DNA of 64,000 nt, taken from positions 585,001 through 649,000 of the forward strand of contig NC_060965.1 of assembly GCF_910589235.1 (NCBI RefSeq), in the 5' to 3' direction. Numbering within the stretch: the stretch's first letter is position 1; every line of letters starts with the position of its first letter. Below are positions 12,108 through 26,191 of this stretch, one piece after another. A program made the position numbers and the translations under genes. Under the pieces are notes generated by a model that was given only the letters and a program-made list of their open reading frames with translations, was not told the DNA's origin and did no database searches. Source of the DNA: Vespa crabro. Lineage: Eukaryota; Arthropoda; Insecta; Hymenoptera; Vespidae.

Positions 12108-12347
12108 AAAGAAGAAGAAAGAAAAACGAATAATTAAATATATGTTTTTGTAGAATGACTCTCGAACGTAAAAAATCCTTCAAGGTCGGCACATGTCTCT
12201 TGTACGGAGTGATTTCCCTCCCTCTTTTCCCCCTTTATTCCTTCTTATTTAATTTCGCTCCATGATTTCACCATGCGTGTCCGAATCGTTTTGACGTGAT
12301 AAGTCACCGTAATTATCTCCACTCTTCCTTTTTTTTTTGTTTCTCTC

Positions 12348-12350
<3 letters not shown>

Positions 12351-12402
<52 letters not shown>
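12351..12402. repeat. (CT)n microsatellite
   Basis: An essentially pure run of about 26 CT dinucleotides lies in the intergenic interval. Similar pure CT or GA tracts recur through the window. Confidence 0.9.
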
Positions 12403-12406
<4 letters not shown>

Positions 12407-14753
12407 AATTTCACGTGGGTCGTTTAATTATGAATATGATTCGATGAGGACAATTCAAGGCTCGAGTAGGGTCGTATACGTCCGAAGATAATTTTATATA
12501 AATTGGGTCAAGTTTGAAAATATCTGTTACGCATGCGCGCACACACATACATACACATATGTATATGTATATATAAAAAGAAATATTTATTTTCTTCTTA
12601 TCAAAATTTTCTATGTTCACCTACTAAACTGTAGTGAATCTCTACGTAAAACCTTTGACCGGATCATCGTCTCTTTGTCGATTCACATTAACAAACGATA
12701 AATGTCAATCGACACCAATCTTTGACCCACGATATGTAAATTTTAATAGTCGCTCGTAACAAAAGAAGCTATCATCGTCATTTGCATTTATTATTATTAG
12801 TTTTATTATTATTTTATTGGTCGAGTCATTTGCATTCATGTACGTATATGTGTGTTACGCACGTGGTGGAAAATAACTGGAATAAAAAGGAAAAGGAAAA
12901 AAAAAAAAACGAAGCAGTTAATGGGAGAAAGACAAATTTTGGGGGCAGGGGAGGCGGGGAAACAAAATTGAAAGGATACAACGATTATTAATTTTTGTCG
13001 AGAAAACGAAAGGAAAAATATTGAAATAAATACGCATAAAATGTATATTATGTTCTCTTTGGACTCGCATTGCTTTTCAAAAGCGTATCAATCATCGTTG
13101 ACATCATCCGGAGCAGCGACCTACCGTGTCGATCCAATGTATCCGGCAATACGAGACTTTCGTCGCCGACGATAGAGAGATAGCAAGAGAGCACTCGATC
13201 GAATTGCAAATTGCCCGTATCCGGACCACGCGAACGTGTGTCGGTGCGCCATTTATTTTACGTTTAATCTCTCTTTTAAATCTCGTTAAATACATTTAAA
13301 TGTTGCTCTGCCGAATGAATTTTAAGAAAAACTTAAACGCGCCTTTTTTCCTTTTTCTTTTTTTTTTTTTTTTTTTTATTTATTTTATATACAATGTTAA
13401 TTATAAAGTCACATTAGGTAGAGAATAATAAATAAACGAATCGACGAAGAAAGTTAATCCCGATTAATGCTTAAAGCGTAATTCAATAAGAGTTCGAAAA
13501 ATGTTTCGACGATTTCTTCGAAATTATCGATTGACATCGATCGAATGATCGAATTATGAACGATTGAAAACGAGCGCTTGTCACGCGAAATATTTTCACG
13601 AGAAGATTTGTTTCCAAGTTCAAACTAATTTTCTACACTATTCTAGATTCTATCGTAACGGTGTATAGAATAATATAATAGTCAGGAAAATCGTCGGCAT
13701 GGGATCGATTATTATTTTTCTTTTTCTTTTTTATATCAATTTTGGAGAACACGCTACGTGGTTCGATAGTAGGACGGCTAAGAATTTATGTCCCAGGGGG
13801 GAAGTGTGCGATCGTAAAATCGATCCTCTCAAGTTGCATCAAAGAGTCTCATCGATGTCACTTCGTGTAATCCTTATCTCGCTTGATCGAACATATCGAA
13901 ATAATACATACGTGTCTATTCTTTTGGAATTTTTCACGATTAGAAACGATAAGTTTGTTTGACTTGTTTAAAACATGTTGATCGATTTTTCTTTCTTCCG
14001 AAAGAGTGCCGTAACGATAGTCATCCTTGGCAATGACAAAACACGTAAACATTGATAAGAAAATCTTGTTATATTTAATGTCATTTTATAACATTTCAAA
14101 ATGTTCACTTAAATCGATTGCAATGCTTTATGAATAATGTTCTTATTATCGAACGTAATTGCAGAATGTATTCGCGCCTGTCGGACGCGTATATTAAGGA
14201 ACGGTTGATATCAGTGATCCTCGTCATTTGGCGCCACACAGTTTCAAGGTGGCTAATCTAGGCCTATTTTGTTTTCGAGAGAAATCTCGAACGTTGATCT
14301 CATCGAGAGGATATGATATCTCGTTCGCAAGACACTAGTTCTTGTCACGTGCCCAATAAATGTTCCCTTTACTACGATCCTTTTCGTACTAGTGTATACT
14401 AACGATGTTTAATTATTAAATAAATCAACGATACATACCACTATGCTTGCTCTTATATGTGTACCTAAGAACTATCAACATTACCAGTACTTTGTACGGC
14501 CAGTGAACCGTCCTCCTACACGAGTAAATAGTCTCTTTGTGTAACACACCAACAATCCTCTCTCTCCCTCTCTCTCTTTTCTGTTTACACTGTTACTTCG
14601 CACGAGTATACATTTCGATTTTCTCACTCTTATTTAACACTCGTTTTTATACATTTCTTAAAACCTAAAAACAAAGTGAAAAGGAGAAAGGTAAGACGTT
14701 GCTTCGACAAAAATCGTGACACACTTTCTAATCTTCGACACGAAATACGTGTA

Positions 14754-14755
<2 letters not shown>

Positions 14756-14801
<46 letters not shown>

Positions 14802-14820
14802 GTATATATATATATATATA
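14756..14820. repeat. (AT)n microsatellite
   Basis: About 65 bp of alternating AT are interrupted once by CG near 14801. The flanks show no gene. Confidence 0.9.
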
Positions 14821-15544
14821 CTTTTTCACGAATAAAAATGCGCACTAGAAGGAAGGTTTAAAGAAAGAAAAAAAAAATAAGGAACTAAGGAAAATTACCT
14901 TTGTAATGTTATGCGGCGAGAATAGTGAAAAAAAGAAATGGGAAAGACAACGAGTGTCCGCGTGACGACGCGGCAGTCCGCGGCGATCTGACTTTCGATT
15001 AAAGCGTATGGAACGAACGAATGGGTCGCCACGCCATCGTAGGGGAACCTACAACCCCCACCACTCTTCTAAGTTACCCCACCCCACTGCGGCTTGAATG
15101 CCGCGCCGGCAGCGCCTGCACCAAACAGCTCTCCCTCCTTTTCTTCATTGCTGTGACTGCCGCGTTGGTTCTTGCTGATGGTTTTCCTGATCTCCCGTCC
15201 CTATGTCCGAGACTCCTTCGATCAAACCAAATCTCCCATCCCCTATATCCTCCCTCGACCGATACCACCGACAAGGATTTTTGACATGTAATCTGAGGAC
15301 CTCAGGAAACAGGAGAAGGCCCTGTAACACCTTGCGAGATCACGAATTTAATCTTTTCTCTTCCTATTCTTTGATCTCTGTCCTATTGTTCTGTTCACTT
15401 TAGCCTATATAAGAAAAGAACCACTCTTTTTAATTCGCTCGTCGAAAAAGATAAACGAATAATTTTAATTTTTCAATCGGTGAGAAAAATTTTTATTCTG
15501 CGTTCACTTTTCACCCTATTCTTTTGTTTTCTATATGTACATAC

Positions 15545-15582
<38 letters not shown>

Positions 15583-16394
15583 TCACATTTTTATTATTAG
15601 AGAAAGGATCTATCATAATAACGTTCTATATTACGTGGAAGGATTTTACTGCGACGTCTTAGGCGCCAGCATGTCGGTGCTCGTTTTTTCGCGCAAGGGA
15701 AGAGAAGTCGTAAAACGAGGGAGGATTTCGAAAGCGGTTCTCCCTAGGGAAATTATCTCAACAATACCAATTTGATTACTTTACAAAACTCGTGATTAAT
15801 GATAAACGTGTCCATCACCATTCACTTTCTTCGTTTTTACTCGTTCATCATCATTTTTTGACCAAATTTATTTTTACATACAACTTCCATGACTCCTTTT
15901 CGTCTCGCCATACGAGAAGAAAAACAAATGTTTTCGAAGGAAAGAAATGATTCGACGGAAAGAAGAAAGGAGAAGCTCGATGTGCCGTCGCGACTAGCGG
16001 CGCCAGTGTCGTCTAAAACAACCCTCGGGAAAACGCGTGGCCCGCAAGCCCCGATGATATCGATCCAATGCGCACCCATTCGCAAATCCACCCCACCTCC
16101 TCTCTTTCATTTCTTAACAACGATCTTGATTCTTTCGAATTCTCTCATATCCCTACACTTTTCCCTCCTCCTCCTCCTCCTCCTTCTCTTCCTCCCAATT
16201 CCCCATCTATATTTTTCCTACGAATATTTCTTCAATAAGAAATGATTGAAATGTTTTTCTTTCGGCCATTAGCTACGGACTAAACTAATCTTCGATTTTA
16301 TTATATCGCTTAGTTATACCGGACGTTGTCTATTTGCACGACAGTCTATTGATGGAAGGGCTCGGCACGTGGCAATAAAAAAAAAATACAAGAG

Positions 16395-16428
<34 letters not shown>

Positions 16429-18269
16429 GAGAGGGCATGCGTAACGACGATAACGTTTTTCTACAAAATGTAGAACATGAACGATCGATTAAGAAGTCAC
16501 GAATAGAGCTTAACATATATCGTACGAACTCGAAACGACGTTCGCGTTATTTTCGTTTTTAATATGATATCATCGTGCTTACTAAACAAAAAGAAAAGAA
16601 AAAAAAGAATAAGTCGCAGAATAAATCGCTCTTCTAATCGGTCGATTAAACAACATTGCTCTTTCTCTTTTCGATCGCAGACCCGGTCTATGAGAAACGA
16701 TGACGTCATTCGACCTTAACGTACCACGATCCTGCTCGAGTAAACGTGCAAATGTGTGCGTTTATGTCTTTCTACTTCTCTCTCTCTCCCTTTCCCACGC
16801 ATGAATTCTGTTCGTAAAGATTGCGACGTCACACGATTCTGCGCTGTACGAAAAGCAGAAAGGAGGATGAGGAGGAGGAAGAGGAGGAGGAGAAGGACGA
16901 CGAATATTGTGTCATAGCCTCGTTCTTCTTATATCATCGTGAGATCTGTGAGTGAAGAAAGGAATGGTGACGCCATCGATGATGAATACTCGCATCGACA
17001 AAGTCGATGATCCCGAGAAGGAATTGGAAAGATCGCTTTAGAAATTGAAATTGTAGTAAAAGTTCTACCCTCTGTTCTCTCATCTTTTTCGCTTACTTTT
17101 CTTCGAGTGATTTTACATTTAATGTATGTAAAAAAAAAAAAAAAAAAGAAAAAAAAGAAAGAAAAAAAAAAGGACAAAGAGAAAGGAAAAGAAATATTCT
17201 TTAAAATGCATAAACCAATAAACACAGTCTATATAAATAGTTGAAAGAAAAGGTTTAACAAATAATTATATGTAGATCGTATACGCGTTGTTCGTGGTAT
17301 AGCATAAATAACATTCATGTTTGAAACGTGATAACGAGTAAGAAAATGATGTCATAATCGATAACGCTGTCATGACTATTTCAAGCGTACCGTCATTTAA
17401 CACGATTTCCTTTCGTATTATTATTATTATTGTTATTATTATACACGCGCGTAATTAAGATCTGTTAAATTAAAACGAAAAAAAAAAGGAATAAATCTAA
17501 AGAGAGAGATAGCGTATATCGTTAATCTATTAGAATATTTTTTTTCGACTATGAAACTGCAAGAATATAGACACGGAAGATAATGTAAACGGTGAACTCC
17601 AAGGGAACACGAAGTGTGTCCCACTTGAGTCGACCTGAAAGGTCATAAATCTCTAACCTCAGTGGTTCTCAAAATGTAATTTACGGATATCCCGAGGATT
17701 CTCAAGAAGAATCTCTAAGAAAAAGCTCGCAGCAGTACGATTTTAATCGTAATCCCTGTGAAAAGTCATATTGTGCCGCATAAAAAGAATATATACGGAA
17801 TGTTTACAGCGTATACTTTTTATTATTTTGTCATTCATTTACATACAAATATTTTCAAGATACGTCTTAAGAAACGAAGTAGTCGCCGATATTCAGTGCT
17901 CGCTTTTTAATTCGCGCCATTTCTTGTTCTTTTTTTTTCTTTTTCCTTTTTTTTTTTTTTTTTTTTTTTTCTTTTATTCTTTTAATCCTTTCTCCTTTTT
18001 CTCTCTTTCTCCTCTCTTACCACTTTAACCGGCACGGTTAAACATTGTTTGATACAAATTTGTTCGTCCCCTTTACCCCGTCCCCATCTCTCTTCAAATA
18101 CATAAAACTCCCATTTTGTTCATCCCTTCTCCCTCCCCTAATCTTGCATTTTGTAATTTTCTTCTTTTTTTCTTCCTTATCGTCGAGCTCCGCTTCGATT
18201 CGGCCCTCGCCGTCTTTCGTTAATAATACGTAATACGTTATAAAATGAAGCTTCCTATCTCTTATTTAC

Positions 18270-18385
18270 CTTTATAATAATTATAATCATAATAATAATA
18301 ATAATAATAATGATAATAATGATAATAATAATAATAATGATGATAATAATAATAATAATGATAATAATGATAATGATAATGATAA
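18270..18385. repeat. (ATA/ATG)n trinucleotide tract
   Basis: About 115 bp of AAT units are mixed with ATG units. On the opposite strand it gives a long poly-Ile open frame, which is not a gene. Confidence 0.9.
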
Positions 18386-18684
18386 TCCTGTCAACGTACG
18401 GATCAACAAGGAATAGGAATACGGTCCTACCAATTGACGATGGCGGACTGATCCGTAGGAATACAAGTTGCATGTCGTCGATCGAAGGATATCGAAGATT
18501 TATCTGATCGATTTTGTTTATAAGAGAAACGAGCGCAACGGGTCCAAATGGATTATAATAATCGCACTTTTTCGTAAGCACGTTGGCTTATTTAAATTAG
18601 CCTCGTATTCTATAAATTATTGTTTAATTGTGAGAACCTTTTCTCTTCTCTTCCTCTTCATTTCCCTTCCTTCCATCCTTCTTT

Positions 18685-18715
<31 letters not shown>

Positions 18716-18996
18716 TTTACTCTTCATCTTCGTCTTCTTCGTTAATAACAATTATCCTTAATTAAGTAGACATCGTTTACAATCGCTCGTATTCGCTCTT
18801 ACAGAAAAAAAACCCATTCGAACGAGTTATCTTCTTTATTTCTTTTTTTTCTTTCCTTTTTTTTTCTTTCTATTATTTCTTTTTTTTTTTTTTTTTGGCA
18901 GTCGATCATTGGAGTTTTACGTAATACGTATAGTTTGTTTAAAAGTTAATTGAGAACAATGTATTATATCACCAGTAGTCGCATTTAAAAAATGTT

Positions 18997-19033
<37 letters not shown>

Positions 19034-19546
19034 AGAGAGACAGAGAGAGAGAAAAAGTACAACGATACGTCTCGATGTACAACGATTTTCTGAAGTGACT
19101 TTTTTCTTTTATTTTTTTATTTTTTATTTTTTTATTTTTTTTTATTTTTTTATTTTTTTATTTTTTTTTCTTTTTTTTTTCTTTTCTTTTTTATTATATA
19201 TGCATCCTGACTCAACGCAAAATTTCAGATTTTATGTCGACGAGCGTGATTCCATACATCGCACCACGTTGGAATCTGCTTACTGTCATCGCGGGATCGA
19301 TGTTGCTCCGGCAGAGAAAAAGAGACATTATGAGAACTTAAGAACTATTCTCTTTTTCTTTTCTTTTTTTTTTTCTGTCTTTTTTTTCCCCACCCTGATT
19401 CGTTCATCTCGTTCGTCGAATTTTCAAAGAGACATTGATTTTCTCTTCCGAGCAAAATCGTATCCCCCATTTGGCTTAAAGTATAAACGCTTAACAAGTT
19501 AATCTTTGATCATCACATAAGTAAAATCGACTTATCATTATTATTA

Positions 19547-19577
<31 letters not shown>

Positions 19578-20497
19578 TTTATCTATTTTTTTTATTACTT
19601 TTTCTTTTTTTCCTTCTTTAAATGCCTTCCTCCGCTTAAGAATAACTCTTAATACGAATTTCTTGATGAAACAAAAACGCTCGCGATCGACGACAAAGGT
19701 TATTTAAGTTACTTGGTTTAATCGATTATATACAAAATCATTAGATATCTTCTAGAAATATAAAAAACCGGATTCACGGAGGGGGAAAAAGGTAAACTTG
19801 GACGATGATGTCAAAAAATGAGGGACTTTGTTCTTTCTTTCTTCTATTCGCGTCGATGATCGCGAGCGTTCGAAAAAGCGTCTGGTTCTTAATCCTTTAT
19901 ATATTTTAATGGTAGCACAGTAATTACAATACACAGTGTTTATTAAATGGCCTCGGTTACTATATCTTTTTTCTCTCCTCCTTTCCCTCATCGATTATAT
20001 TTATTACGGACATTTCCACTTATTATCTTTTCTGCTTGTTCTTATTCTAGTTTTTTTTTTCTCTTTTAGTTTTATTTTGACCTCTCTCGTACATCTCGCT
20101 TGATTCTTAAATAATTTTTTAATTATAACAAACACTCTTAATACTCGCGTTAGGACTACCATAGTAAAATTATAGTATCTATCATATATATACATACATA
20201 TATGTATATATATGTATATATGTGTGTGTATGTTTCTGTGTGTGTTTGTATATATAAATGCATTCTAATACTAAAAAAGGTAATTGCGAGTGCCGCAGCT
20301 GTTTTCTTCGCGTTAACAATTTTGCAGCGATCTTCTCTCTTATTTCTTCTTTTTTTTTTTTTATCCTTTTTTCGACGATATACTCCCTTTAAAAAAAAAA
20401 AGAAAAGAGATCGCCGCTTCCTGAAGAGCACACTCAACACCCATTTTTTTTTAATCCGATTCTTCTCTCTTTCATTCGCACGTGTCTTTCATACACA

Positions 20498-20536
<39 letters not shown>

Positions 20537-20810
20537 CCTCTCTTGTTTGCTTTCATTTTCTACATAGTTAAGGTGTAACGTATTATCGCAACATTTCGAA
20601 TAAAGGTCGAACGATCGTGTCCCGTTGCGATTATTATACAAGGATCGTTGTTCTACTTCAGGCCAAGTCGATCCAGATTTAAAGCTTCCAGATTAATTAA
20701 AAATGTATTAGATCGAGATCGCGATCTCGCCTATGTCGATACTACTACCATCAATAGTTTCGACGATTTATTTTAGGATACAACGCATACGCAAATACAT
20801 ACATACGTAC

Positions 20811-20869
<59 letters not shown>

Positions 20870-21146
20870 TATATATGAATATATATGTGTATATTTGACA
20901 GCTCGTTTATCGTCGGTTATCAAGATCGAAAGTAACGAGGCACGATCGCCGTTTTGGATTCTTCGTCCACGATCTCGAACGTTAGGAGAAAAATAAAAGA
21001 GAAAATAAAAATAGTAAAACGAAAAAAAGAGGATGAAAAAAGGAAAAAAGAAAAAAGAAAAGGAAAAAAGATAAGATCAGAAGTAACCTATTACCGAACA
21101 AATTCGATGATAGCAAATTTTCTCTTTCGTTAATCGAATTTATTTA

Positions 21147-21196
<50 letters not shown>

Positions 21197-21810
21197 TTCC
21201 TTCACATTTCTCCCTTCCCTTCCTTTCTTCATCCCTTTAAGTTTCTCACGACGAGACAACATGATTCTACTTCGGTGAGAAGTATTCTACATTCTTAAAA
21301 AGCGTTGCTCCTTTTCTTTCCTTCTTTCTTTCTTTCTTTATTTATTTATTTGTTTGTTCGTTCGTTCATTCATTTATTTATTTTTTGTTTTCTTTCTTGC
21401 TTTTTTCTTTTCCATTGTTCGTTAAATGTTTATACAAAGTTTTAACCCATTTATAGCGGTTACACTTAATATCTACGATATAATGCGTATCATTGAATAT
21501 ACCGAGCACTATTCGAAGAACTATTGCAAAGGCATCAAGGAACCATCCCTCCCATTCTCGCGATTTCTTACGACGACGTGCGTTCCGTCATATGAAAACT
21601 CGATTCGATGATTTCATTAATTATTTCATAATGCGTACGAATAGTCCCGAACGTCCCCGTACGAGAAATCGGTAGATCCTTGGAGGAACTTGCGTCGTTA
21701 TTATATATTTTTTTTTCTTTTTTTCTTTTCTTTTTTATTTTATTTTCTTATACACTCCTACGAAACGACAACGATGAATGCTTTAGGTACTTGGTAGTTT
21801 TTTTTCTCTC

Positions 21811-21855
<45 letters not shown>

Positions 21856-21906
21856 AGTAATAACTTCGATCAAGGGATGATGAATCTCCAAAAAAGCGTG
21901 AGTAAC

Positions 21907-21949
<43 letters not shown>

Positions 21950-21970
21950 ATTATAATTATTATTATTATA

Positions 21971-22013
<43 letters not shown>

Positions 22014-22090
22014 TATTATAATTATTTTTATTGTTGTTGTTGTTGTTGTTGTTGTTGTTCTTGTTCTTGTTACTATTATTATTATTACTA
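21907..22090. repeat. Compound (ATT)n-(TTG)n microsatellite
   Basis: About 180 bp: ATT repeats with scattered ATA breaks, then about nine TTG units, then ATT again. It is flanked by a CT tract (21816-21850) and a GA tract (22270-22300). Confidence 0.9.
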
Positions 22091-22268
22091 GATGAAAGAA
22101 AAAATGGAGGGGGAAGGGAATAAGAGAAGAGAGGAAAAAAAAAGAAAGTAAAAGGAATGCCATAATCGAGACGTAAGAATGTGAATGTTTCTCTCCTACG
22201 TTCGAGAACGTCCTTCACAAAGAATATAAAAAAGATAAATGTCGAGATAGAGAGAAAAAGAAAGAGAT

Positions 22269-22305
<37 letters not shown>

Positions 22306-22748
22306 TTGTCGCGTCAAAGGAACGTGCTCGTGCCCTCTCCTCCCTTTCTTTTTAATAATCAAGAAAAAACAAATATTACAATTAGTTCTATAAATGTTAA
22401 AGAATTCTTCTCTTTGAATGCGAGTCAGGAGTGTCGAACAATAAACAAATTAAAACGGCGTACGTGAATGAATGAATGAACGTATGTATGTATATATGTA
22501 CATATATACATGTATATATGTACGTATCTATATATGCGTGCGTTCGTGCCCATGTCTCCCATCGTATTTATTTCCATCTCTTAGGATTTTGTATAATGCG
22601 TGTGTATACTCGTGTTATGCGATAAAGAAGAAAGTGAACTCTAGTAAAAAGTCAAAAAAAGATAATTATAATTGGAAAAAGATAATAACAAAGACAAAAT
22701 TACATATGCTATGCACGTACGTATACGTATGTATGCATGTATGTATGT

Positions 22749-22791
<43 letters not shown>

Positions 22792-22891
22792 TAAAAATCT
22801 TCCTTTGAAAGTTCAGCAGCGTGCATCTCACTAACTCCGTCTTTCGTTCGCTTACGTGCGGTAAACTCTGCTTCTCTCTCCCTTTCTTCTT

Positions 22892-22944
<53 letters not shown>

Positions 22945-23844
22945 TTCTCTTTACGTTTAGCGTAAAGTAAAAAATAAATATATATTATGTTGGAAGAACC
23001 ATGCGCGATGATAATTTATATTTACAAAGGTAAGAAAACGATATTAGAAATTACTTTAAGAAAATATATAGATAAAAAATACCGATCCGTGTACAATGAT
23101 GATGACGTAGTACGCATGCCTGGCGCGTATCTAATTGCATATTTTAATAATTGCGTATCAATTGCATATCACGTGCTCATACACGCGCGATCTTCTCTTT
23201 TCTTTTCTTTTCTTTTCTTTTCTTTTCAGTTTCTTTTTTCTTTCAATTTTGCTTTCTCCTATCCTTAATTGCGCTTTTTTAATTCCCCTCCATTTCTTCC
23301 CATCTCAACGTATATATTATTAATCATTCGTTTTTTCTCAATGAGAAGAGAAAAATCAAGAATTTAAACACGACTTTTCCATCTGTCATTTTTATGAAAA
23401 GTCGAATCGAAAATGTTTAAAAAAGCTTAGTCGTTCTAATGATGCGTTACTAAAAGTAGAGTTAGTATCATCGATATCGTATCAATATATGTATGTGCGT
23501 GCGTATGTGTGTATGTGTTTTGCGCGCGCGCGTGTATATATATATATATATATATAAAATATATAAAAAAGAGATATATAAAATTATAAGAGGATTTCAC
23601 AATTATCCTTGTAAAAAAAAAAGAAATAAAAAAAAAATAAAAAAATAAAAAAAAACATTCCCACGGGCGATCTGTAATAATTTTTGTTTTCCATTGTTCA
23701 TTCGTTATTTTCATTCTTTCCCTCTTCTTCTTTTCTTTGACGTTGTTCCTTTTCTTTCGTTCTTGTTTTTCTTCTTTCTTGACTCTTCTTCAATTGATAT
23801 TATTCGGTGCATTTGAAACACCGAAGAAAAAGAAAACCGATAAC

Positions 23845-23888
<44 letters not shown>

Positions 23889-25538
23889 CACACACTCACA
23901 CACTCTCTAATTATTTTTCCATTCCGACGACAGACTAGAAATCGTTTCGACGAACCGGCATACATTCGACAAAATTTCGAATTCCTTAGATTATTTCTAA
24001 TACTTATTAATAATACGTATGAGAAGATTATTATTATTTATAATTCACGGCGCGAAACCTCGAAAAGGAGAAATCGTTTTACGTATAAGCGAAACTTATA
24101 TCCTGTCTTCTCGTCAGCCTTTAAAAGGAAAACCCATCGCGACTTTCGACGCGATATCATCGTAGAATATACGGATGATCGGGGTTTTATAACCGTTCGT
24201 ATAAAATGGAATTTCTTGGATGCGCCTGGCAAATGGTATACGTGTTATTTATGTATTTATATGTAGATCGGTAAATCGGATAAAGAGTTTTAGCTCGGTA
24301 AAATTCTCGACTGGGTTAAGTCATCGTGCCGCTTTATATATATATAAAAAGAAAAAAAAGAAAAAAAAGAAAGAAAAAAGAAAGAAAAGAAAAAGGAAAA
24401 AAAAATTCTTTCGCGAATGCGGCTAATCCGATGATGACTGAAATAGAGAAATGGTAAACGACTGTTCAAACGATCGTGTACTTGGTGTATGTGCTAGCGT
24501 GTCTGTTAATTCAGCGTATATACATACATACGCGTATAAAAGGTACGTTATCATTTTGTGTTTTTCATGCGACTTGTTAAATTAACTTTTACAATTTTCT
24601 CTTTTTATCACGTTTACGACAATAGCCGATGGGCAGTGCCATCGTCGAGTATACGCAGTGTACAATGTAACGTATCGGTTTACGAAAAAAAAACCAACGA
24701 AACAGAAAAAAAGAACAAAAAAGAATTACTTATGCCGAAACGATTTGACATAGATTATTTGAAGAAAATAACGTAAGAAAATTCTTATCAATGTTACAAG
24801 CGCAACGCACTGTTCTAGCGTCTCTATTATTATTATTATTATTATAATAACGCATTTATCTTACGTTGCATCCGAGACGTAAGAAATATTGCGAATCTGA
24901 TTGTCCAAAGTCGTGGCTGTGTCGCGATGCTTTATAAAAAAAGAAAAAAAAAAAAATAATAATAATAACAATAATAATAATAATAAAAAAATAAAAAAGA
25001 TAAAAAACAAAACGACAAACAAAAGAGTACTTCGCTTCGATCTTCTGTTCGCATTTGGAATGTATCGTCCTGACGTAGATACGTATTTTTGCAATTGGAT
25101 TCATTCAAAACTTACGCGAAAATCTAAATGAAACTAAATGCTCTCTCTCTCGCTCTCTCGCTCTTTCTCTCTCTCTCTCTCTTTCTCTTCAATTATGTCA
25201 AGGAGTAAAATGTGCCACGACGTTGGTGAATGAATTCTGTACATTTATCGTTTATAACGAGATCGTTATTCTATCTGTCTTAACGTTATTACAAAATGCT
25301 TTAAAAATCCTACTTGATCATATGAGATTAAAAAATATATGATAATGAACCGTCGTCGCGTTGCGTCAATTGAGCTAATCTTCAATTTCATTATATTCTC
25401 GATGGGAAAACTCGATAGAAAAAAAATCAAAAATCAAAAAAAAAAAAGAGTGAAAAAAAGAAAAAAAAAATCACCGAAAAGCTATTTGCTTATACGTATA
25501 CACGAGTCACCGTGATTATGTAAATATGTTACAAAAGT

Positions 25539-25544
25539 TTTATT
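25539..25544 (-). terminator. Candidate ena polyadenylation signal
   Basis: TTTATT on the plus strand gives AATAAA on the transcript strand, about 620 nt past the stop. This word is common in AT-rich DNA, so it is only a candidate and other sites are possible. Confidence 0.25.
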
Positions 25545-25969
25545 ATAGTATTTGCACGAATGTTAACGTAATTTACGTTGAATGTACTGTGCGTGAATAA
25601 TTGTTCGTTTTTAACGTGATTATCATTTAACTTAACGATATGGATCGCCTTCATGTGCGTATAAAATCCTAAATTTATGATGGAATTATGAACGATTGTG
25701 CGGCTCAATTGATCCAACGGTATTTCACGATTATTTTTTTTTTTTACTTTTTTCTTTTTTTTTTTCTTTTTTTTTCCTTTTTTTTTGTCGTAATAGGTAA
25801 CCAAGGTGTACACGATCACTTAAGATACTAAGCTAGGATAACGTACTTACACACAAATGATCGATATACATGGTATAACTACACTGCGTTCTCGCAAATA
25901 TGTAATAAAAACCTGTATGTGTGAATGTCGATAATGCTTCGGTCGTGCTATCATCTAATCAAATCTTTC

Positions 25970-25974
<5 letters not shown>

Positions 25975-26035
<61 letters not shown>
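25975..26035. repeat. (CT)n microsatellite downstream of ena
   Basis: About 60 bp of CT begin roughly 130 bp beyond the ena stop codon. On the ena transcript strand this reads (GA)n, so it is probably part of the 3' UTR. Confidence 0.85.
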
Positions 26036-26162
26036 CTCTCTCTACCCTCTCCCACCCTTTCTCACCCTCTTTTCTTCTCTCTTTCTCTCTCCTTCACTGT
26101 CTCCTCTCCTCTTCTCGTCCTTATATCCTTTAGTCGTGCGGATTAGTTTCGTTCGTCGTCTT

Positions 26163-26191
26163 TTACCTTCTACTCAGTTCTGTTCTTACCG
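26163..26191 (-). CDS. ena: Terminal 29-nt coding exon of ena
   Basis: The exon starting at 26517 would otherwise run to a stop after ..EIIDGRNLN. A donor at 26264-26263 (GATG then GTAGGA) joins a 73-nt intron to the acceptor CTTAG at 26194-26192. This gives ..EIIDAVRTELSRR and stop, the expected end of an Ena/VASP tetramerisation coiled coil. The phase matches exactly. Confidence 0.85.

Larger units (their letters stand above)
10621..26162. other. 15.5 kb non-coding interval between two minus-strand genes
   Basis: No ORF here has conserved-looking sequence; open frames translate simple repeats. The right end must contain the 3' UTR of ena. Microsatellites lie at 12351-12402 (CT), 14756-14820 (AT), 16398-16430 (GA), about 18270-18385 (ATA/ATG), 19000-19050 (GA), 20817-20860 (AT), 21150-21191 (CT), 21907-22090 (ATT, then TTG), 22755-22790 (AT) and 25975-26035 (CT). 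GC-richer, CpG-rich islands occur at about 13090-13260, 14930-15330 and 15960-16080 and may be regulatory or untranslated exons. No known miRNA or tRNA was recognised, but I could not run a search. Confidence 0.6.

Noticed and set aside
15021..15284. Plus-strand 87-codon frame with a hydrophobic stretch resembling a signal peptide
   Set aside because: Opposite-strand frames are equally open and there is no homology; better explained by CpG-rich composition.
21748..22362. 204-codon minus-strand frame rich in Ile, Asn and Ser/Leu
   Set aside because: Translation of ATT, GA and other microsatellites.
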